Positions 32,346-42,035 are shown, counted from the first letter of the stretch. The stretch is DNA of 61,122 bases from Sphingobacteriales bacterium (GCA_028288165.1 JAQBOG010000025.1:1-61122); one strand, 5' to 3'. The notes: generated by a model not told the origin, from the sequence alone. Translations and numbers: made by a program.

Positions 32346-33917
32346 ATGTGTGGTAAACTGAATGCAAAGATTTCTGATATATTGAAAGTATTTCTGGTAT
32401 TCATAGTTTCTCTTTTTCCTGCGGTACTTTGTGCTCAACAACGAAACGTAAAGTTTACTCACCTAACAAATTTAGATGGCTTATCACAAAGTTCCGTCGA
32501 AGCATTTTTAAAAGATAAGCATGGCTATATGTGGTTCGGTACACAAGAGGGCCTTAACAAATATGATGGCTATAAATTCACTGTATACCGTTATAAAGCG
32601 AGCAATGGTGATGTTTTTTTCGGAGGCGAAAACGAATTTAATGCATTTAACCCGGCAACATTGCCAGAAAATAAAGTGATACCGCCTGTAGTAATTACTG
32701 ATTTCCAATTATTTAATAAGCAAGTGGTTGTGGGTTCCAAAAACTCACCACTTAAAGAGCAAATCTCTGAAATAAAAGAAATTACACTCAGTTATGATCA
32801 TTCTGTAATCACTTTTGAATATACAGCATTGAATTTTACCGCCAGTTCGCAAAACCAATATGCTTATACACTGCTTGGATTTGATAAGGGATGGAACTTT
32901 GTAGGATCTGCCCGGAAAGCCACATACACTAATTTAGACCCAGGTGAGTATATATTTGAAGTAAAAGCTACCAATAATGATGGCTTATGGAATAATGAGG
33001 GAACCGCTTTAAAGCTAATTATTTTGCCCCCATTTTGGATGACATGGTGGTTCCGAGTCGCATTTTTTCTTTTCATAATAGCAATTATTTATGCGGTTTA
33101 TCATTTTAGAATCCAGTCTATAGAAGCTAAAAGGCTGCTGCTAGAGCAACAGGTTCAAGCTCGTACCAAAGAGGTGTTATTGCAGGCACAAAACTTGAAA
33201 CACGTTAACCAGGAACTTCTTAAAACCAATGCAGATTTAGATAGTTTTGTTTATAGTGCTTCTCATGATATGCGAGCTCCACTTACTTCAATTTTAGGTC
33301 TTGTTAATTTGATTAAAACTAAAGTCAACCAAAATGAAGTACTTGAGCTGCTAGGTTTAATGGAGGTTTGCGTTCATGGTTTAGACACCTTTATTAAAGA
33401 TATTATCCACTTTTCTAGAAATTCCAGAACGGGAATAGAATATGGAATTATAGATTTCGACGAAGTTATTTCATGTTCTATCAACCAGTTGAGGTTTATG
33501 GAAGAGGCTCAGAAAATCAACATTACATACGCTGTTTATGGAAATGATGAATTCACTTCTGACAAGAAAAGAATAGCAGTGATTATCAATAATTTACTAT
33601 CAAATGCCATTAAGTATTGCGATCCGGAAAAGCCAAATCCGCAAATTAATATAAAAGTCACAAAGCACGAAGGTTTCGCTCGACTAGAAATTAAAGACAA
33701 CGGTCTGGGTATTTCACCTGAAAATTCTACTAAGATATTCGATATGTTTTATCGGGCGGCGGCTAAAAAAACGGGTGCCGGCTTGGGGCTTTACATCGTT
33801 CAAGAAATATTAACTAAACTTGGCGGAAGCATAAAAGTACATTCTATACATGGACAAGAAACAGTATTTATTGTAGATATTCCGCAATACAAAGAGGCAC
33901 CTGTTTTAATCAATTAA
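32346..33917 (+). CDS. Two-component-regulator propeller / Y_Y_Y sensor kinase with most of the propeller deleted
   Basis: The 523-residue product has a signal peptide (residues 1-30), a single reg-prop blade (LTNLDGLSQSSVEAF, HGYMWFGTQEGLNKYDG), then jumps at about residue 84 to GDVFFGGENEFNAFNP, normally the last blade before the Y_Y_Y domain (residues 110-225). A transmembrane helix (232-254), coiled coil, HisKA with His307 (SASHDMRAPL) and a complete ATPase domain ([25 protein letters not shown]) follow. Full-length relatives carry about 14 blades, 600-700 residues more. The join is in frame, so the kinase may still be made but should not bind its usual glycan. Confidence 0.88.
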   Translation: MCGKLNAKISDILKVFLVFIVSLFPAVLCAQQRNVKFTHLTNLDGLSQSSVEAFLKDKHGYMWFGTQEGLNKYDGYKFTVYRYKASNGDVFFGGENEFNAFNPATLPENKVIPPVVITDFQLFNKQVVVGSKNSPLKEQISEIKEITLSYDHSVITFEYTALNFTASSQNQYAYTLLGFDKGWNFVGSARKATYTNLDPGEYIFEVKATNNDGLWNNEGTALKLIILPPFWMTWWFRVAFFLFIIAIIYAVYHFRIQSIEAKRLLLEQQVQARTKEVLLQAQNLKHVNQELLKTNADLDSFVYSASHDMRAPLTSILGLVNLIKTKVNQNEVLELLGLMEVCVHGLDTFIKDIIHFSRNSRTGIEYGIIDFDEVISCSINQLRFMEEAQKINITYAVYGNDEFTSDKKRIAVIINNLLSNAIKYCDPEKPNPQINIKVTKHEGFARLEIKDNGLGISPENSTKIFDMFYRAAAKKTGAGLGLYIVQEILTKLGGSIKVHSIHGQETVFIVDIPQYKEAPVLIN

Positions 33918-33926
33918 TTTTAATTT

Positions 33927-34003
33927 GGGCGTTCGAGCGGGTTTTCCGTTGCAATATTTTTGCAGGTAGGGGCAAAAATGATTTTCACTACAACCCCTAA
34001 CGC
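33927..34003 (+). repeat. Dispersed ~90-base repeat, copy 3
   Basis: It runs from GGGCGTTCGAGCGGG through CCGTTGCAATATTTTTGC to GGCAAAAATGATTTTCAC and CCCCTAACGC. It lies 9 bases after the kinase stop, between convergent genes. Confidence 0.85.
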
Positions 34004-34055
34004 TCTAGCATCTCTTTTAAAAACAGACAATTGCTACCTAGTACTAATTAAGCAA

Positions 34056-34823
34056 TCACCAACCGCTATTTAATCCATTTATTAACGCACGATGGTATTT
34101 CTCTTTATCAAAAGAATACAAATTAGGTGCTTTATGTGCACCACCAGTCTTTTTTTCATCAAGTTTTACCAAAATATCGTACGAAAGTATTCTTCTTAAA
34201 AAATTTCGACGGTCGAGTTTTTTGCCCAAAATCGTTTCATACAGAGCTTGAAGTTCCGGAATTGTGAACTTTTCATTTAATAAATTATACCCAATTGGCT
34301 CGTTGTTAAGTTTTGACCGAAGTACTTCCATTGCTTTATTGATCATTTCTTTATGATCTAAAATCATTGGCGGTAAGTCAGAAACATCTTTCCATTCACA
34401 TGCTTCTGATAAATAATCAACTTGAGGCATAGTATTAGAAAAATCTACTAAGGCATAATATCCCAGGCTTAAAAATCGCTGTAGCAAAAATGATGCATCG
34501 TCATAATCTTCTTCCAGGAACGTTAAAGCCTTGATGTTTAGCTTTTTGTTGTTCCTTTTTTTAGATCCGAAAAGGTGAAATTGCTTCAAAAAAATATTCT
34601 CAAGCCCGGTTCTGCCCTTTAATACTTGGATAGCTGCTTCGTCTACGTCTTCATTTTTATCCACAAACCCGCCAGGTAACGACCACTCATCGCAATATTT
34701 TGGCTTAAGTAAAAGTACCTTCAATATATTATCATGAAAGCCAATAATCACACAGTCTACAGAAAATCCGGGATGTAAATTTTCTCCATTATTCGAAATT
34801 ACATTAACATTTTGCTTGCTCAC
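34056..34823 (-). CDS. Nudix-type transcriptional regulator (NrtR-like) with a degenerate Nudix box
   Basis: The 255-residue protein starts at GTG. Residues 20-160 form a Nudix fold (PGFSVDCVIIGFHDNILKVL, EWSLPGGFVDKNEDVDEAAI). In the catalytic box the REUxEE part is QVLKGR, so the metal-binding glutamates are lost, as in regulators such as NrtR. The C-terminal half (FTIPELQALYETILGKKLDR, RNFLRRIL) is the winged helix. In Bacteroidota such proteins control sugar or NAD genes. No target gene is adjacent: the neighbours are the convergent kinase gene and the DUF2382 genes. Confidence 0.88.
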   Translation of the reverse strand: MSKQNVNVISNNGENLHPGFSVDCVIIGFHDNILKVLLLKPKYCDEWSLPGGFVDKNEDVDEAAIQVLKGRTGLENIFLKQFHLFGSKKRNNKKLNIKALTFLEEDYDDASFLLQRFLSLGYYALVDFSNTMPQVDYLSEACEWKDVSDLPPMILDHKEMINKAMEVLRSKLNNEPIGYNLLNEKFTIPELQALYETILGKKLDRRNFLRRILSYDILVKLDEKKTGGAHKAPNLYSFDKEKYHRALINGLNSGW

Positions 34824-35263
34824 TCAATTACATTTTTTCCTAAAATAAAAAATATATCTCTTGAAATCTAAAAAATCTCTTGATTACTTGTTGATTAAAA
34901 TCCTTGAAAAATCAACTGTAATTTACTTATCTATTAATCATAATACTAATCACAAAAAATGTTCAATTTTTACTTCAGATGCTTCAGCTTGGATTGCGGA
35001 CCAGCGATCGTACATGATAAACATTGGCGCATCTTAACTAAACATCAAACCAGCAACCAAATTCAAATTAGATCACAAACTTATAGCTGCATGACTACAA
35101 AAGTGTTAAGCTCGCAGGTAACTATTCAGGAATTGAAGGGTAACGATAACGAACCCCCAAATTTCATTTATTTGTACAAAAGAAACTTTTTAAACATCTC
35201 TATTATTCACAAGTAACTTTCAATAATAAAAATCCGTAAAGAAAGCTTATAAAGGTTTTCAAA
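34824..35263. other. Gap with no convincing gene
   Basis: It contains the minus-strand promoter region of the Nudix regulator and an 85-codon plus-strand frame (34959-35216) without family features, judged to be chance. Nothing else is recognised. Confidence 0.45.
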
Positions 35264-35458
35264 ATGAATAAAAAAAATATAAGGGAAACTAATCACTATG
35301 TAGTTTTCAGAATCGGCGCAGACACAGATATCAAGAATGGTCGTATCAAAATGGTAGAAAAAACGTTGAAATTAATGGAAACAAAAGAAGATTATGTAGC
35401 CTGTCTGGCTCTTTTGGATGCGTTAAAATATCAAGAGAATATAACCTTATCAGCATAA
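35264..35458 (+). CDS. Small basic protein, unknown function
   Basis: The 64-residue product (MNKKNIRETNHYVVFRIGAD, KMVEKTLKLMETKEDYVACL) is predicted mostly helical. A stretch AAAGG lies 9 bases before the ATG. A hairpin-type terminator follows directly at 35466. A proper start context and a terminator make it more likely real than chance, but no family is recognised. Confidence 0.5.
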   Translation: MNKKNIRETNHYVVFRIGADTDIKNGRIKMVEKTLKLMETKEDYVACLALLDALKYQENITLSA

Positions 35459-35465
35459 AAAAAGA

Positions 35466-35497
35466 GACTGTCAAATTGACGTCCCTTTCTTTTTTTC
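35466..35497 (+). terminator. Terminator between convergent genes
   Basis: GAC-T-GTCAA-A-TTGAC-GTC folds into a short bulged hairpin followed by CCTTTCTTTTTTT. It lies 7 bases after the small gene, and the stress-protein gene ends at 35511 on the other strand. Confidence 0.65.
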
Positions 35498-35510
35498 TGA
35501 ATAAATGATA

Positions 35511-36443
35511 TTAAACTAAGCGATCCCCATTTCTATTCAAGTTAGTATCATCGTCTAAATCATCATCGTAGTCATCATTTGATGATAGACGTGAATTTTC
35601 AAGTCGATCACTTTCGCTTAAATTCTCAACATCCACTTCTGTACTGCGTACCGTATCGCGAATCGTTTCTTCTCTTTCTTCTACATCTTTATTCAAAGAT
35701 ATTTCTTCTTTTACCCAAGCTTCTTTTTCAACAACCGGAACTTCTTTATGTTCTGTCATTTCGATTGTCCCTTCTTTAAAGGTATTAAAGTCGGCGTCAG
35801 TAGCTTGTCTGTTAACTGGGTTACGTTCTACATTTACACGTTCCGTACGCAGTCTCACATTTTCTTCAACAGGTTTTTCTACAATTCTACTCCTGATACG
35901 TGCACCACCACTTTCAACTTCCCGTTTTCCTACTTCTAAGTTTTCTTCTATAATAGGGATAGAACGTGCTGTTGTATCATCGGTATTATCTGTATCCGTA
36001 GTCCTGTCTGATAAATTAGAACCAGACAAATTAGTTTTGTTATAGTCTCTATCTGTATCCGATAAGTTTGATCCTGAGTTTGAGCGGTATTGACTTGCTC
36101 TTTCATCAACATTTACTGCTCCGTATTCATCTAACAAATCTGCCGCAAGCTCAGCCTCATCTTCTGAACGGGCATGTACAGTTACTGTAACGCCTCTTTT
36201 TGCAACTTCAGCGTATTTAGAAGTATTGTCATCATCGTTTCCAAACAATGACCCGAAAAAATTACTGATGCTATGACCAAAACTGTCATCGTCATCATCA
36301 TTAGAACTTGAATTTGTGTTACTTGTAGTACCGCGACTAGCAATATCTACATCCTCTCTGTTGAAGCCTCTGTTACAAAGGTTTTGTACAGCTTGCTGTG
36401 CTTCATTTTCGTTGTCGAAAATTCCGATTACTGTTTGTGACAT
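35511..36443 (-). CDS. General-stress 17M-like plus DUF2382 (YsnF/AvaK) protein
   Basis: The 310-residue hydrophilic protein has an N-terminal stress-protein 17M-like domain (VIGIFDNENEAQQAVQNLCN, GVTVTVHARSEDEAELAADL, residues 3-105), an acidic Ser/Asp/Asn-rich linker (110-150), a DUF2382 domain (IPIIEENLEVGKREVESGGA, VEENVRLRTERVNVERNPVN, residues 150-265) and an acidic tail. DUF2382 proteins are linked to general stress in other bacteria; no molecular function is known. The gene pairs with a second DUF2382 gene 31 bases upstream. Confidence 0.9.
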   Translation of the reverse strand: MSQTVIGIFDNENEAQQAVQNLCNRGFNREDVDIASRGTTSNTNSSSNDDDDDSFGHSISNFFGSLFGNDDDNTSKYAEVAKRGVTVTVHARSEDEAELAADLLDEYGAVNVDERASQYRSNSGSNLSDTDRDYNKTNLSGSNLSDRTTDTDNTDDTTARSIPIIEENLEVGKREVESGGARIRSRIVEKPVEENVRLRTERVNVERNPVNRQATDADFNTFKEGTIEMTEHKEVPVVEKEAWVKEEISLNKDVEEREETIRDTVRSTEVDVENLSESDRLENSRLSSNDDYDDDLDDDTNLNRNGDRLV

Positions 36444-36474
36444 AATGTTTCTCCTTTGGTTTTTTATTGTTAAT

Positions 36475-36924
36475 TTATTGATTAGATGACTGGTCTGGAT
36501 TTAGTCTGTTTACAATTATTTCCTCTTTTTTTAAGGTCTCTTCTTTGTGCTCAGTCGTATTTTTTTGTCTTTTGGTGATATGAAGTTCTTCCACCAAAAC
36601 AAGTTTTTTTTCAACCACAAGCACTTCTTTCAAAACAGAAATAATAGTTTTATCGCCCTCTTGCCGAATGGCTTCAGGAGTACTTTCAACGAACCGATTA
36701 ATCGAGATTCTCTCAACATCTACCTCGTCTTCTACTATGGGTATGTCAACTGTTACTGGCTCACTGTGAACTTTTTTAGTGAAAACTACTTTGCCTGTTT
36801 CAATTTTTTCTTTGCCGATAGAAAGCCTTTCTTCAATTACTGGGATGGTAACTGGATTATTATCAGTTAAATCATCAGCAGAAAATATCTGTTGATTATT
36901 TTCATTGGTTTGGTTCTGATTCAT
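36475..36924 (-). CDS. DUF2382 (YsnF/AvaK) stress protein
   Basis: The start is taken at the ATG giving MNQNQTNENNQQ (36924); the in-frame ATG at 36963 adds 13 unrelated residues. The 149-residue product is a lone DUF2382 domain: VTIPVIEERLSIGKEKIETG, VTVDIPIVEDEVDVERISIN, VEKKLVLVEELHITKRQ. It lacks the 17M-like domain of its downstream neighbour and is probably co-transcribed with it. A soluble, highly charged protein; it may respond to osmotic or desiccation stress, inferred only from the family. Confidence 0.88.
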   Translation of the reverse strand: MNQNQTNENNQQIFSADDLTDNNPVTIPVIEERLSIGKEKIETGKVVFTKKVHSEPVTVDIPIVEDEVDVERISINRFVESTPEAIRQEGDKTIISVLKEVLVVEKKLVLVEELHITKRQKNTTEHKEETLKKEEIIVNRLNPDQSSNQ

Positions 36925-36963
36925 AGCCTTATAGCTTCTAATTTCAGTAGTTAATACTTGCAA

Positions 36964-37287
36964 TAGCTAAGCCAATGGACCTGTATGTAACAAAGAAAAT
37001 TCAATTTTTTGTGCAACTATTTTGAGTGTTAAACAGGGGAAAATCAATAAGGATATCGATTGTTTAATTGAGCAACCATACCTAGATTCTTAAAATTACC
37101 CTCTTACAAAACCAACCAATATGCTGTTGTCTCATTTACGCATGTCTCCGTACTCATATCTAAATAAAATGAATTGACAGTTGATTTGTTGAGCAGGGAA
37201 TCTTTTTTCGCTAGCTTTACAAACTTGTAAAAAGCAATATGCTATTTTCTCATTACGCATTATTTCAATACTCATATCTAAGTAAAA
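36964..37287. repeat. Leader duplication: 57-base direct repeat at 37117-37173 and 37235-37292
   Basis: CAATATGCTGTTGTCTCATT and CAATATGCTATTTTCTCATT begin the two copies, and both end TACTCATATCTAA(A/G)TAAA-ATGAA. Copy 2 supplies the start codon of the SRPBCC gene at 37288. Copy 1 carries a matching ATG (37169) that hits TGA after two codons. This suggests duplication of the gene's leader and loss of the upstream gene. The rest of the gap shows nothing. Confidence 0.7.
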
Positions 37288-37668
37288 ATGAAAGACTATA
37301 AAAAGTACTTTTTTATTCCTGCACCTCCAGAAGATGTTTACAAGGCATTAACTCAACCGTTAACATTAACATTATGGACGGGTTCTGAGGCGGTAATGAG
37401 TACAGAACCTGGTTCAGAATTTTCTTTGTGGGATGAAAGCATTATTGGTAAGAATTTAGAGTTTGTTGAAGATAAAATGATCATTCAACAATGGTACTTT
37501 GGAGACCAGCCGGAAGAATCCATTGTGACCATTATCCTTCATCCTGATAAGAAAGGAACTTCGGCAGAATTAAGACATACCAACATACCTGATGATGATT
37601 ATGATAATATGGTGGCAGGCTGGAATGAAGATTATTTCGGTAGTCTCCAAGATTTTTATCAAGAATAA
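37288..37668 (+). CDS. SRPBCC (START/AHSA1-like) protein
   Basis: The 126-residue protein (MKDYKKYFFIPAPPEDVYKA, LTLWTGSEAVMSTEPGSEF, GWNEDYFGSLQDFYQE) has the classic order of the SRPBCC fold: an N-terminal strand with PPEDVYKAL, a tryptophan near residue 35 and a long C-terminal helix. The ligand is unknown. It lies alone, preceded by a duplicated leader. The ~90-base repeat is 78 bases downstream. Confidence 0.85.
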   Translation: MKDYKKYFFIPAPPEDVYKALTQPLTLTLWTGSEAVMSTEPGSEFSLWDESIIGKNLEFVEDKMIIQQWYFGDQPEESIVTIILHPDKKGTSAELRHTNIPDDDYDNMVAGWNEDYFGSLQDFYQE

Positions 37669-38462
37669 TATTTATCAGTTTTTTGGGCTCCTTCAAAGCC
37701 AGTAATAACCAAAACGGTGTATAAATTTCAATGAAAATACATTTCTGGGCGTTCGGGCGGGCTTTCCGTTACAATCTTTTTGCCCCCCTCACTCTAAGCC
37801 CGTTGAAGAGGGCAAAAAGGATTTTCACTTCACTCCCTAACGCAAAACCTAGCATTTGTATAAACACATTCTAGAAAATGCCTTTCTAAGCCTGAATTAT
37901 TCATCATTAAATAGAACTCGGTTAATAACTAATACAAAACATCCTTCTAATTTCTAACACGCCTTTTTGGCTTAAAGGAAAACTAGTTCCATAAATCGCC
38001 AGTTAATGAATGTATTATACTTTAAAATGGAGATTTAAGCATATAAGTGGATTGTTTCAGGTTCATGCAAAATAGATTTTGTTTACCTCCATAAAGATAG
38101 TAGAAGCCGAATCATCTAAAGCTGGGATATAGGTGGATGTTATGTGATTTATTTCTTCACGATCAAACTACAAAACCGGCTTAGGAATCAGTCAGATCAG
38201 GTTCATAATCAGGCAGGCAGACGCTTTAACAATTGCAAACAGCTTTCCGCCGATCTTATTTTTAATTTCTATTTTATTGTATTAAAAGACTAAACCAAAT
38301 TCAGGTCACTTGCGTAGAAAAGCAATTGCTTATAGAATGGGGCATAAAAACTTTCGTTTAACAATTTTATAATTAAATTGTTTTAAAAAAAGTTAATGTT
38401 ACCGTTTTAATATTTTTTTCCAACATACATATTCGCTATTATTGGTCTTTTAAAACTCATTC
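37669..38462. other. Long gap with one dispersed repeat, otherwise nothing recognised
   Basis: The ~90-base repeat lies at 37747-37843. The rest (37844-38462) is AT-rich with no open frame above 60 codons on either strand and no hairpin of note. It must hold the promoter of the following signalling operon. Confidence 0.5.
37747..37843 (+). repeat. Dispersed ~90-base repeat, copy 4
   Basis: It runs from GGGCGTTCGGGCGGGC through TTTTTGCCCCCC, then GAGGGCAAAAAGG to CTCCCTAACGC. It lies 78 bases after the SRPBCC gene. Confidence 0.85.
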
Positions 38463-41400
38463 ATGTTTAAACTCTCTTTTCAGCAACAAATTCTTGGCGG
38501 CTTCATTGCCTTTCTTTTGTGTGGATTTTCCCTGGCAGTTATTTCGTATAACAGTGTCAATACCTTACAAGATGCCTCGAGTTGGGTGGACAATTCTCAA
38601 AAAGTCTTAGCCGCCACGGCTCGAGTTCAACAATTGTTAACGGATTCAGAAACTGGTGAAAGGGGATACGTTTTAACGGGACAAGAAAGTTTTCTGGAGC
38701 CGTATAACCGGTCTTCCGGTGTTGTAATACCAACCGTTCAGGATTTAAGAAAGTTGGCTTCTGATAATCCTTCGCAGGTTAGCCGTGTTGATAGTTTGAA
38801 TTTTTACGCTAATCAAAAGCTTTCGGAAATTGCTAACATAATTAAAGCAAGAAATGAAGGTGGACTACTGGGTGGGCAGCAAAGAATTATGAGTAATCAA
38901 GGTCGAGTAATAATGGCCAAAATTAATAGCATTATAATCGAAATAACCAATGCTGAAAATAAATTATTGGTAATCAGAAAAGCTAAAAGTGTAGACACCG
39001 TAATTAGCACCTCTGTTATTATTTTTATTGGATCGGTTATCGAAATAGCCATCCTTATATTATTGTTAACCTTCATCAGAAGTACTTTTAAAGAACAAAA
39101 AAGTATAGAACAAAGAGTATTACAGGCAAATGATAAATTAAAAGAGATTTCTGAAGAGAATGCTACCAAGAATTGGATATTAACAGGCTCTTCTTCTTTG
39201 GACAGAACCATCAGAGGAGAGATTAACATCAATCAACTTGCTACCAAAATTATTAATGAGCTAGCGAAGCATGTAGATGCTCAAGTGGCTACCATCTACT
39301 TAATGGATAGTACCAATGAAAGTTTAAAACTTTCAGGGAGTTATGCCTTTACCTATAGAAAACATAATAACAATACCATTCATATTAGTGATGGCATGAT
39401 TGGCCAGGCTATTTTTGAAAAGAAAGCAATTGTATTTAACAATCTACCTTCAGATTATGTCAAAGTAACATCAGGCTTAGGTGAAGCTGTTCCACATAGT
39501 TTATTGATACAACCGTTTTTGTTTGAAGGAGAGGTAAAAGGTGTAATGGAATTTGGCTTTGCAAATCCGATTACTACGGAAAAAATGGAATTCATTGAAA
39601 TGGTTGTAGATGCCATTGGAGTTGCTTTTAACACCGCTCAATCACGAGTACAATTGCATCAACTATTCAACGAAACTCAACAACAATCAGAAGAACTTGA
39701 AACTCAACAAGAAGAGCTCCGCACAACCAACGAAGAATTAATGCGTAAAACGCAGTCTCTTCAAGCTTCTGAAGAAGAGCTACGGGTACAACAAGAAGAA
39801 TTACGTCAAATTAATTCTGAACTCGAAGAAAAAGCGGAACTACTAGAGGAACGTAACCATGCGGTTGAACAGGCTCGCGAAGCAATTGGTCAAAAGGCAG
39901 AAGAACTTGAACAAACTAGTAAATACAAATCAGAGTTTCTTGCTAATATGAGTCATGAATTGCGTACTCCTTTAAATAGTATCCTGATTCTTGCCCGGAT
40001 TTTGAAAGAGAATAAGAAAAATAATTTGAATGACGAACAGATTAAATACGCAAGTGTAATTCAAAATGCAGGTAGTGATTTGCTTACCTTAATTAATGAT
40101 ATTCTTGACCTTTCTAAAATTGAATCAGGTAAAATAGACCTTACCATTGAGGATGTTGAAATTGTAGAAGTAAGAAGAGATATTGAATTGTTATTTAATG
40201 AAGTAGCTAATAATAAGAAGATTCAATATGATATAAATATAGGTGCGTCGGTTCCTCCAAAATTTGTTTCAGACCGTATGCGTTTAGAGCAAATTATTAA
40301 AAATTTATTATCAAACGCATTCAAGTTCACCCCAGAAAAAGGTGCCGTATCCTTAAATATTGATTTGGCACCAGTTGATACGGCATATACTAGCTCGAAT
40401 TTAGCCGGTTCCTCAGACAATCCGATACTTGCGTTTGCTGTTAAAGATACTGGTATCGGTATCCCTTTTGATAAACAGAAAGCTATTTTTGAAGCATTCC
40501 AACAAGCAGATGGTTCTACTAGTCGCAAATACGGTGGTACTGGTTTAGGGCTATCTATTAGCAGAGAATTATCGAATATTTTAGGTGGTGAAATCCAAAT
40601 CACCAGTGTTCCTAATGAAGGAAGTACATTTACTTTATTCCTTCCTGTAGCTTATCATCAAGAATATGTTTTAGAACCAGATACTAGTGAGGCAATAGAA
40701 AGACCGTCTTTTGCGAGTAGTGCAGCACCAGCGCCAGTTCCAGTTTCGGCCCCCGCTCCACATATAGCTAAGGCAGGATCAGCCGCTGTGCCACCAGCGT
40801 TCAGACCAGCACCAATTCCTGTGATGATACCTGTTATGGACAACAAGGAGCATATCATGTTAATTGTTGAAGATGATGCCAATTTTGCCGATATTTTGAA
40901 AAATTATGCAGTTGAACGTGGCTTCAAGCCAATGCTCGCAGACACGGGAGACAAAGGCTTAGAAATGGCCTTTGAGTATTTGCCAGATTCAATTATATTA
41001 GATATCATGCTTCCGGGTATGGATGGATGGTCTATTCTTAAAAAATTAAAAGAAAATCCTAAAACTAAAAATATTCCTGTTCATATGATGTCTGCCGGTG
41101 ATGGCGGATTAACTAAAGCTAAGAGTGAGGGTGCGATCGGATTCCTTAAAAAACCGGTAGAAAAAGAAAAACTGGACGAGGCTTTCGATAAGTTAACTAG
41201 CAACGAATTCTCATTAACTAAGGTGTTAATTGTAGAAGATCATGAAATTCAAAGCGAAAATCTAAGAAGACAATTAGCAGATCATGATGTTCAGGTTATC
41301 CAGGCATTTAACGGAGAAGAAGCTTTAAATTCATTGAGAACTCAAGATGACTTTGATTGCATTATATTAGATGTAAATCTTCCAGATATTTCGGGATTAG

Positions 41401-42035
41401 ATCTATTAGACAAAATTAAAGCAGACTCGAAATGGATTGAAATTCCTGTGATTATCAATACAGCCATGGAGATGGATAAGGATAGCATGGCAAGGGTAAT
41501 GAAACATACGCATGCCATGGTTCTAAAAAGCAGCAGATCAAATGACAGGCTGTTAGATGAAGTGAACTTGTTCATGAATAAAGTTAAAAATGATGATAAG
41601 GAAGCATTCAATCATCATCCATTTCCTAAAAAGGTTAAGCCTATAATCACACTTGAAAAAGCGTTAGTCAACAAATCTGTTCTTATCGTTGATGACGATA
41701 TGCGTAATATATTCGCCTTATCATCTGCTTTACAAGGTTTTGAAATGAACATCGAAATTGCAATAAATGGTTTGGATGCATTAAAGAAATTAAATGATAG
41801 GCCAAATACAGATATTGTATTAATGGATATCATGATGCCTGAAATGGATGGCTATGAAGCAATGCGGGAAATAAGGAAACAGGAACGTTTCTCTAAACTT
41901 CCAATCCTGGCTTTAACTGCTAAGGCAATGAAAAATGACCGCGAAAAGTGCATTGAAGCTGGAGCAAATGATTATGTTTCTAAGCCGGTAGATATTGATA
42001 AGTTAGTCTCTATGATGAGGGTTTGGTTAAGCTAA
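38463..42035 (+). CDS. CHASE3-GAF hybrid histidine kinase with three receiver domains
   Basis: The 1,190-residue inner-membrane protein has two transmembrane helices (residues 8-30 and 178-203) around a CHASE3 sensor domain (LTDSETGERGYVLTGQESFL), a GAF domain (about 255-400), a long coiled coil (405-490), HisKA with His498 (ANMSHELRTPLN), an ATPase domain ([26 protein letters not shown]), a Pro/Ala-rich linker (745-790), then receivers at about 797-915, 918-1040 and 1068-1185 (LIVDDDMRN, MDIMMPEMDGYEA). It heads a four-gene operon with CheR, CheB and a second hybrid kinase, so methylation may tune its signal. Confidence 0.95.
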   Translation: MFKLSFQQQILGGFIAFLLCGFSLAVISYNSVNTLQDASSWVDNSQKVLAATARVQQLLTDSETGERGYVLTGQESFLEPYNRSSGVVIPTVQDLRKLASDNPSQVSRVDSLNFYANQKLSEIANIIKARNEGGLLGGQQRIMSNQGRVIMAKINSIIIEITNAENKLLVIRKAKSVDTVISTSVIIFIGSVIEIAILILLLTFIRSTFKEQKSIEQRVLQANDKLKEISEENATKNWILTGSSSLDRTIRGEININQLATKIINELAKHVDAQVATIYLMDSTNESLKLSGSYAFTYRKHNNNTIHISDGMIGQAIFEKKAIVFNNLPSDYVKVTSGLGEAVPHSLLIQPFLFEGEVKGVMEFGFANPITTEKMEFIEMVVDAIGVAFNTAQSRVQLHQLFNETQQQSEELETQQEELRTTNEELMRKTQSLQASEEELRVQQEELRQINSELEEKAELLEERNHAVEQAREAIGQKAEELEQTSKYKSEFLANMSHELRTPLNSILILARILKENKKNNLNDEQIKYASVIQNAGSDLLTLINDILDLSKIESGKIDLTIEDVEIVEVRRDIELLFNEVANNKKIQYDINIGASVPPKFVSDRMRLEQIIKNLLSNAFKFTPEKGAVSLNIDLAPVDTAYTSSNLAGSSDNPILAFAVKDTGIGIPFDKQKAIFEAFQQADGSTSRKYGGTGLGLSISRELSNILGGEIQITSVPNEGSTFTLFLPVAYHQEYVLEPDTSEAIERPSFASSAAPAPVPVSAPAPHIAKAGSAAVPPAFRPAPIPVMIPVMDNKEHIMLIVEDDANFADILKNYAVERGFKPMLADTGDKGLEMAFEYLPDSIILDIMLPGMDGWSILKKLKENPKTKNIPVHMMSAGDGGLTKAKSEGAIGFLKKPVEKEKLDEAFDKLTSNEFSLTKVLIVEDHEIQSENLRRQLADHDVQVIQAFNGEEALNSLRTQDDFDCIILDVNLPDISGLDLLDKIKADSKWIEIPVIINTAMEMDKDSMARVMKHTHAMVLKSSRSNDRLLDEVNLFMNKVKNDDKEAFNHHPFPKKVKPIITLEKALVNKSVLIVDDDMRNIFALSSALQGFEMNIEIAINGLDALKKLNDRPNTDIVLMDIMMPEMDGYEAMREIRKQERFSKLPILALTAKAMKNDREKCIEAGANDYVSKPVDIDKLVSMMRVWLS

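Noticed and set aside
34959..35216. 85-codon plus-strand frame
   Set aside because: No family features, odd composition, no start context; regarded as chance.
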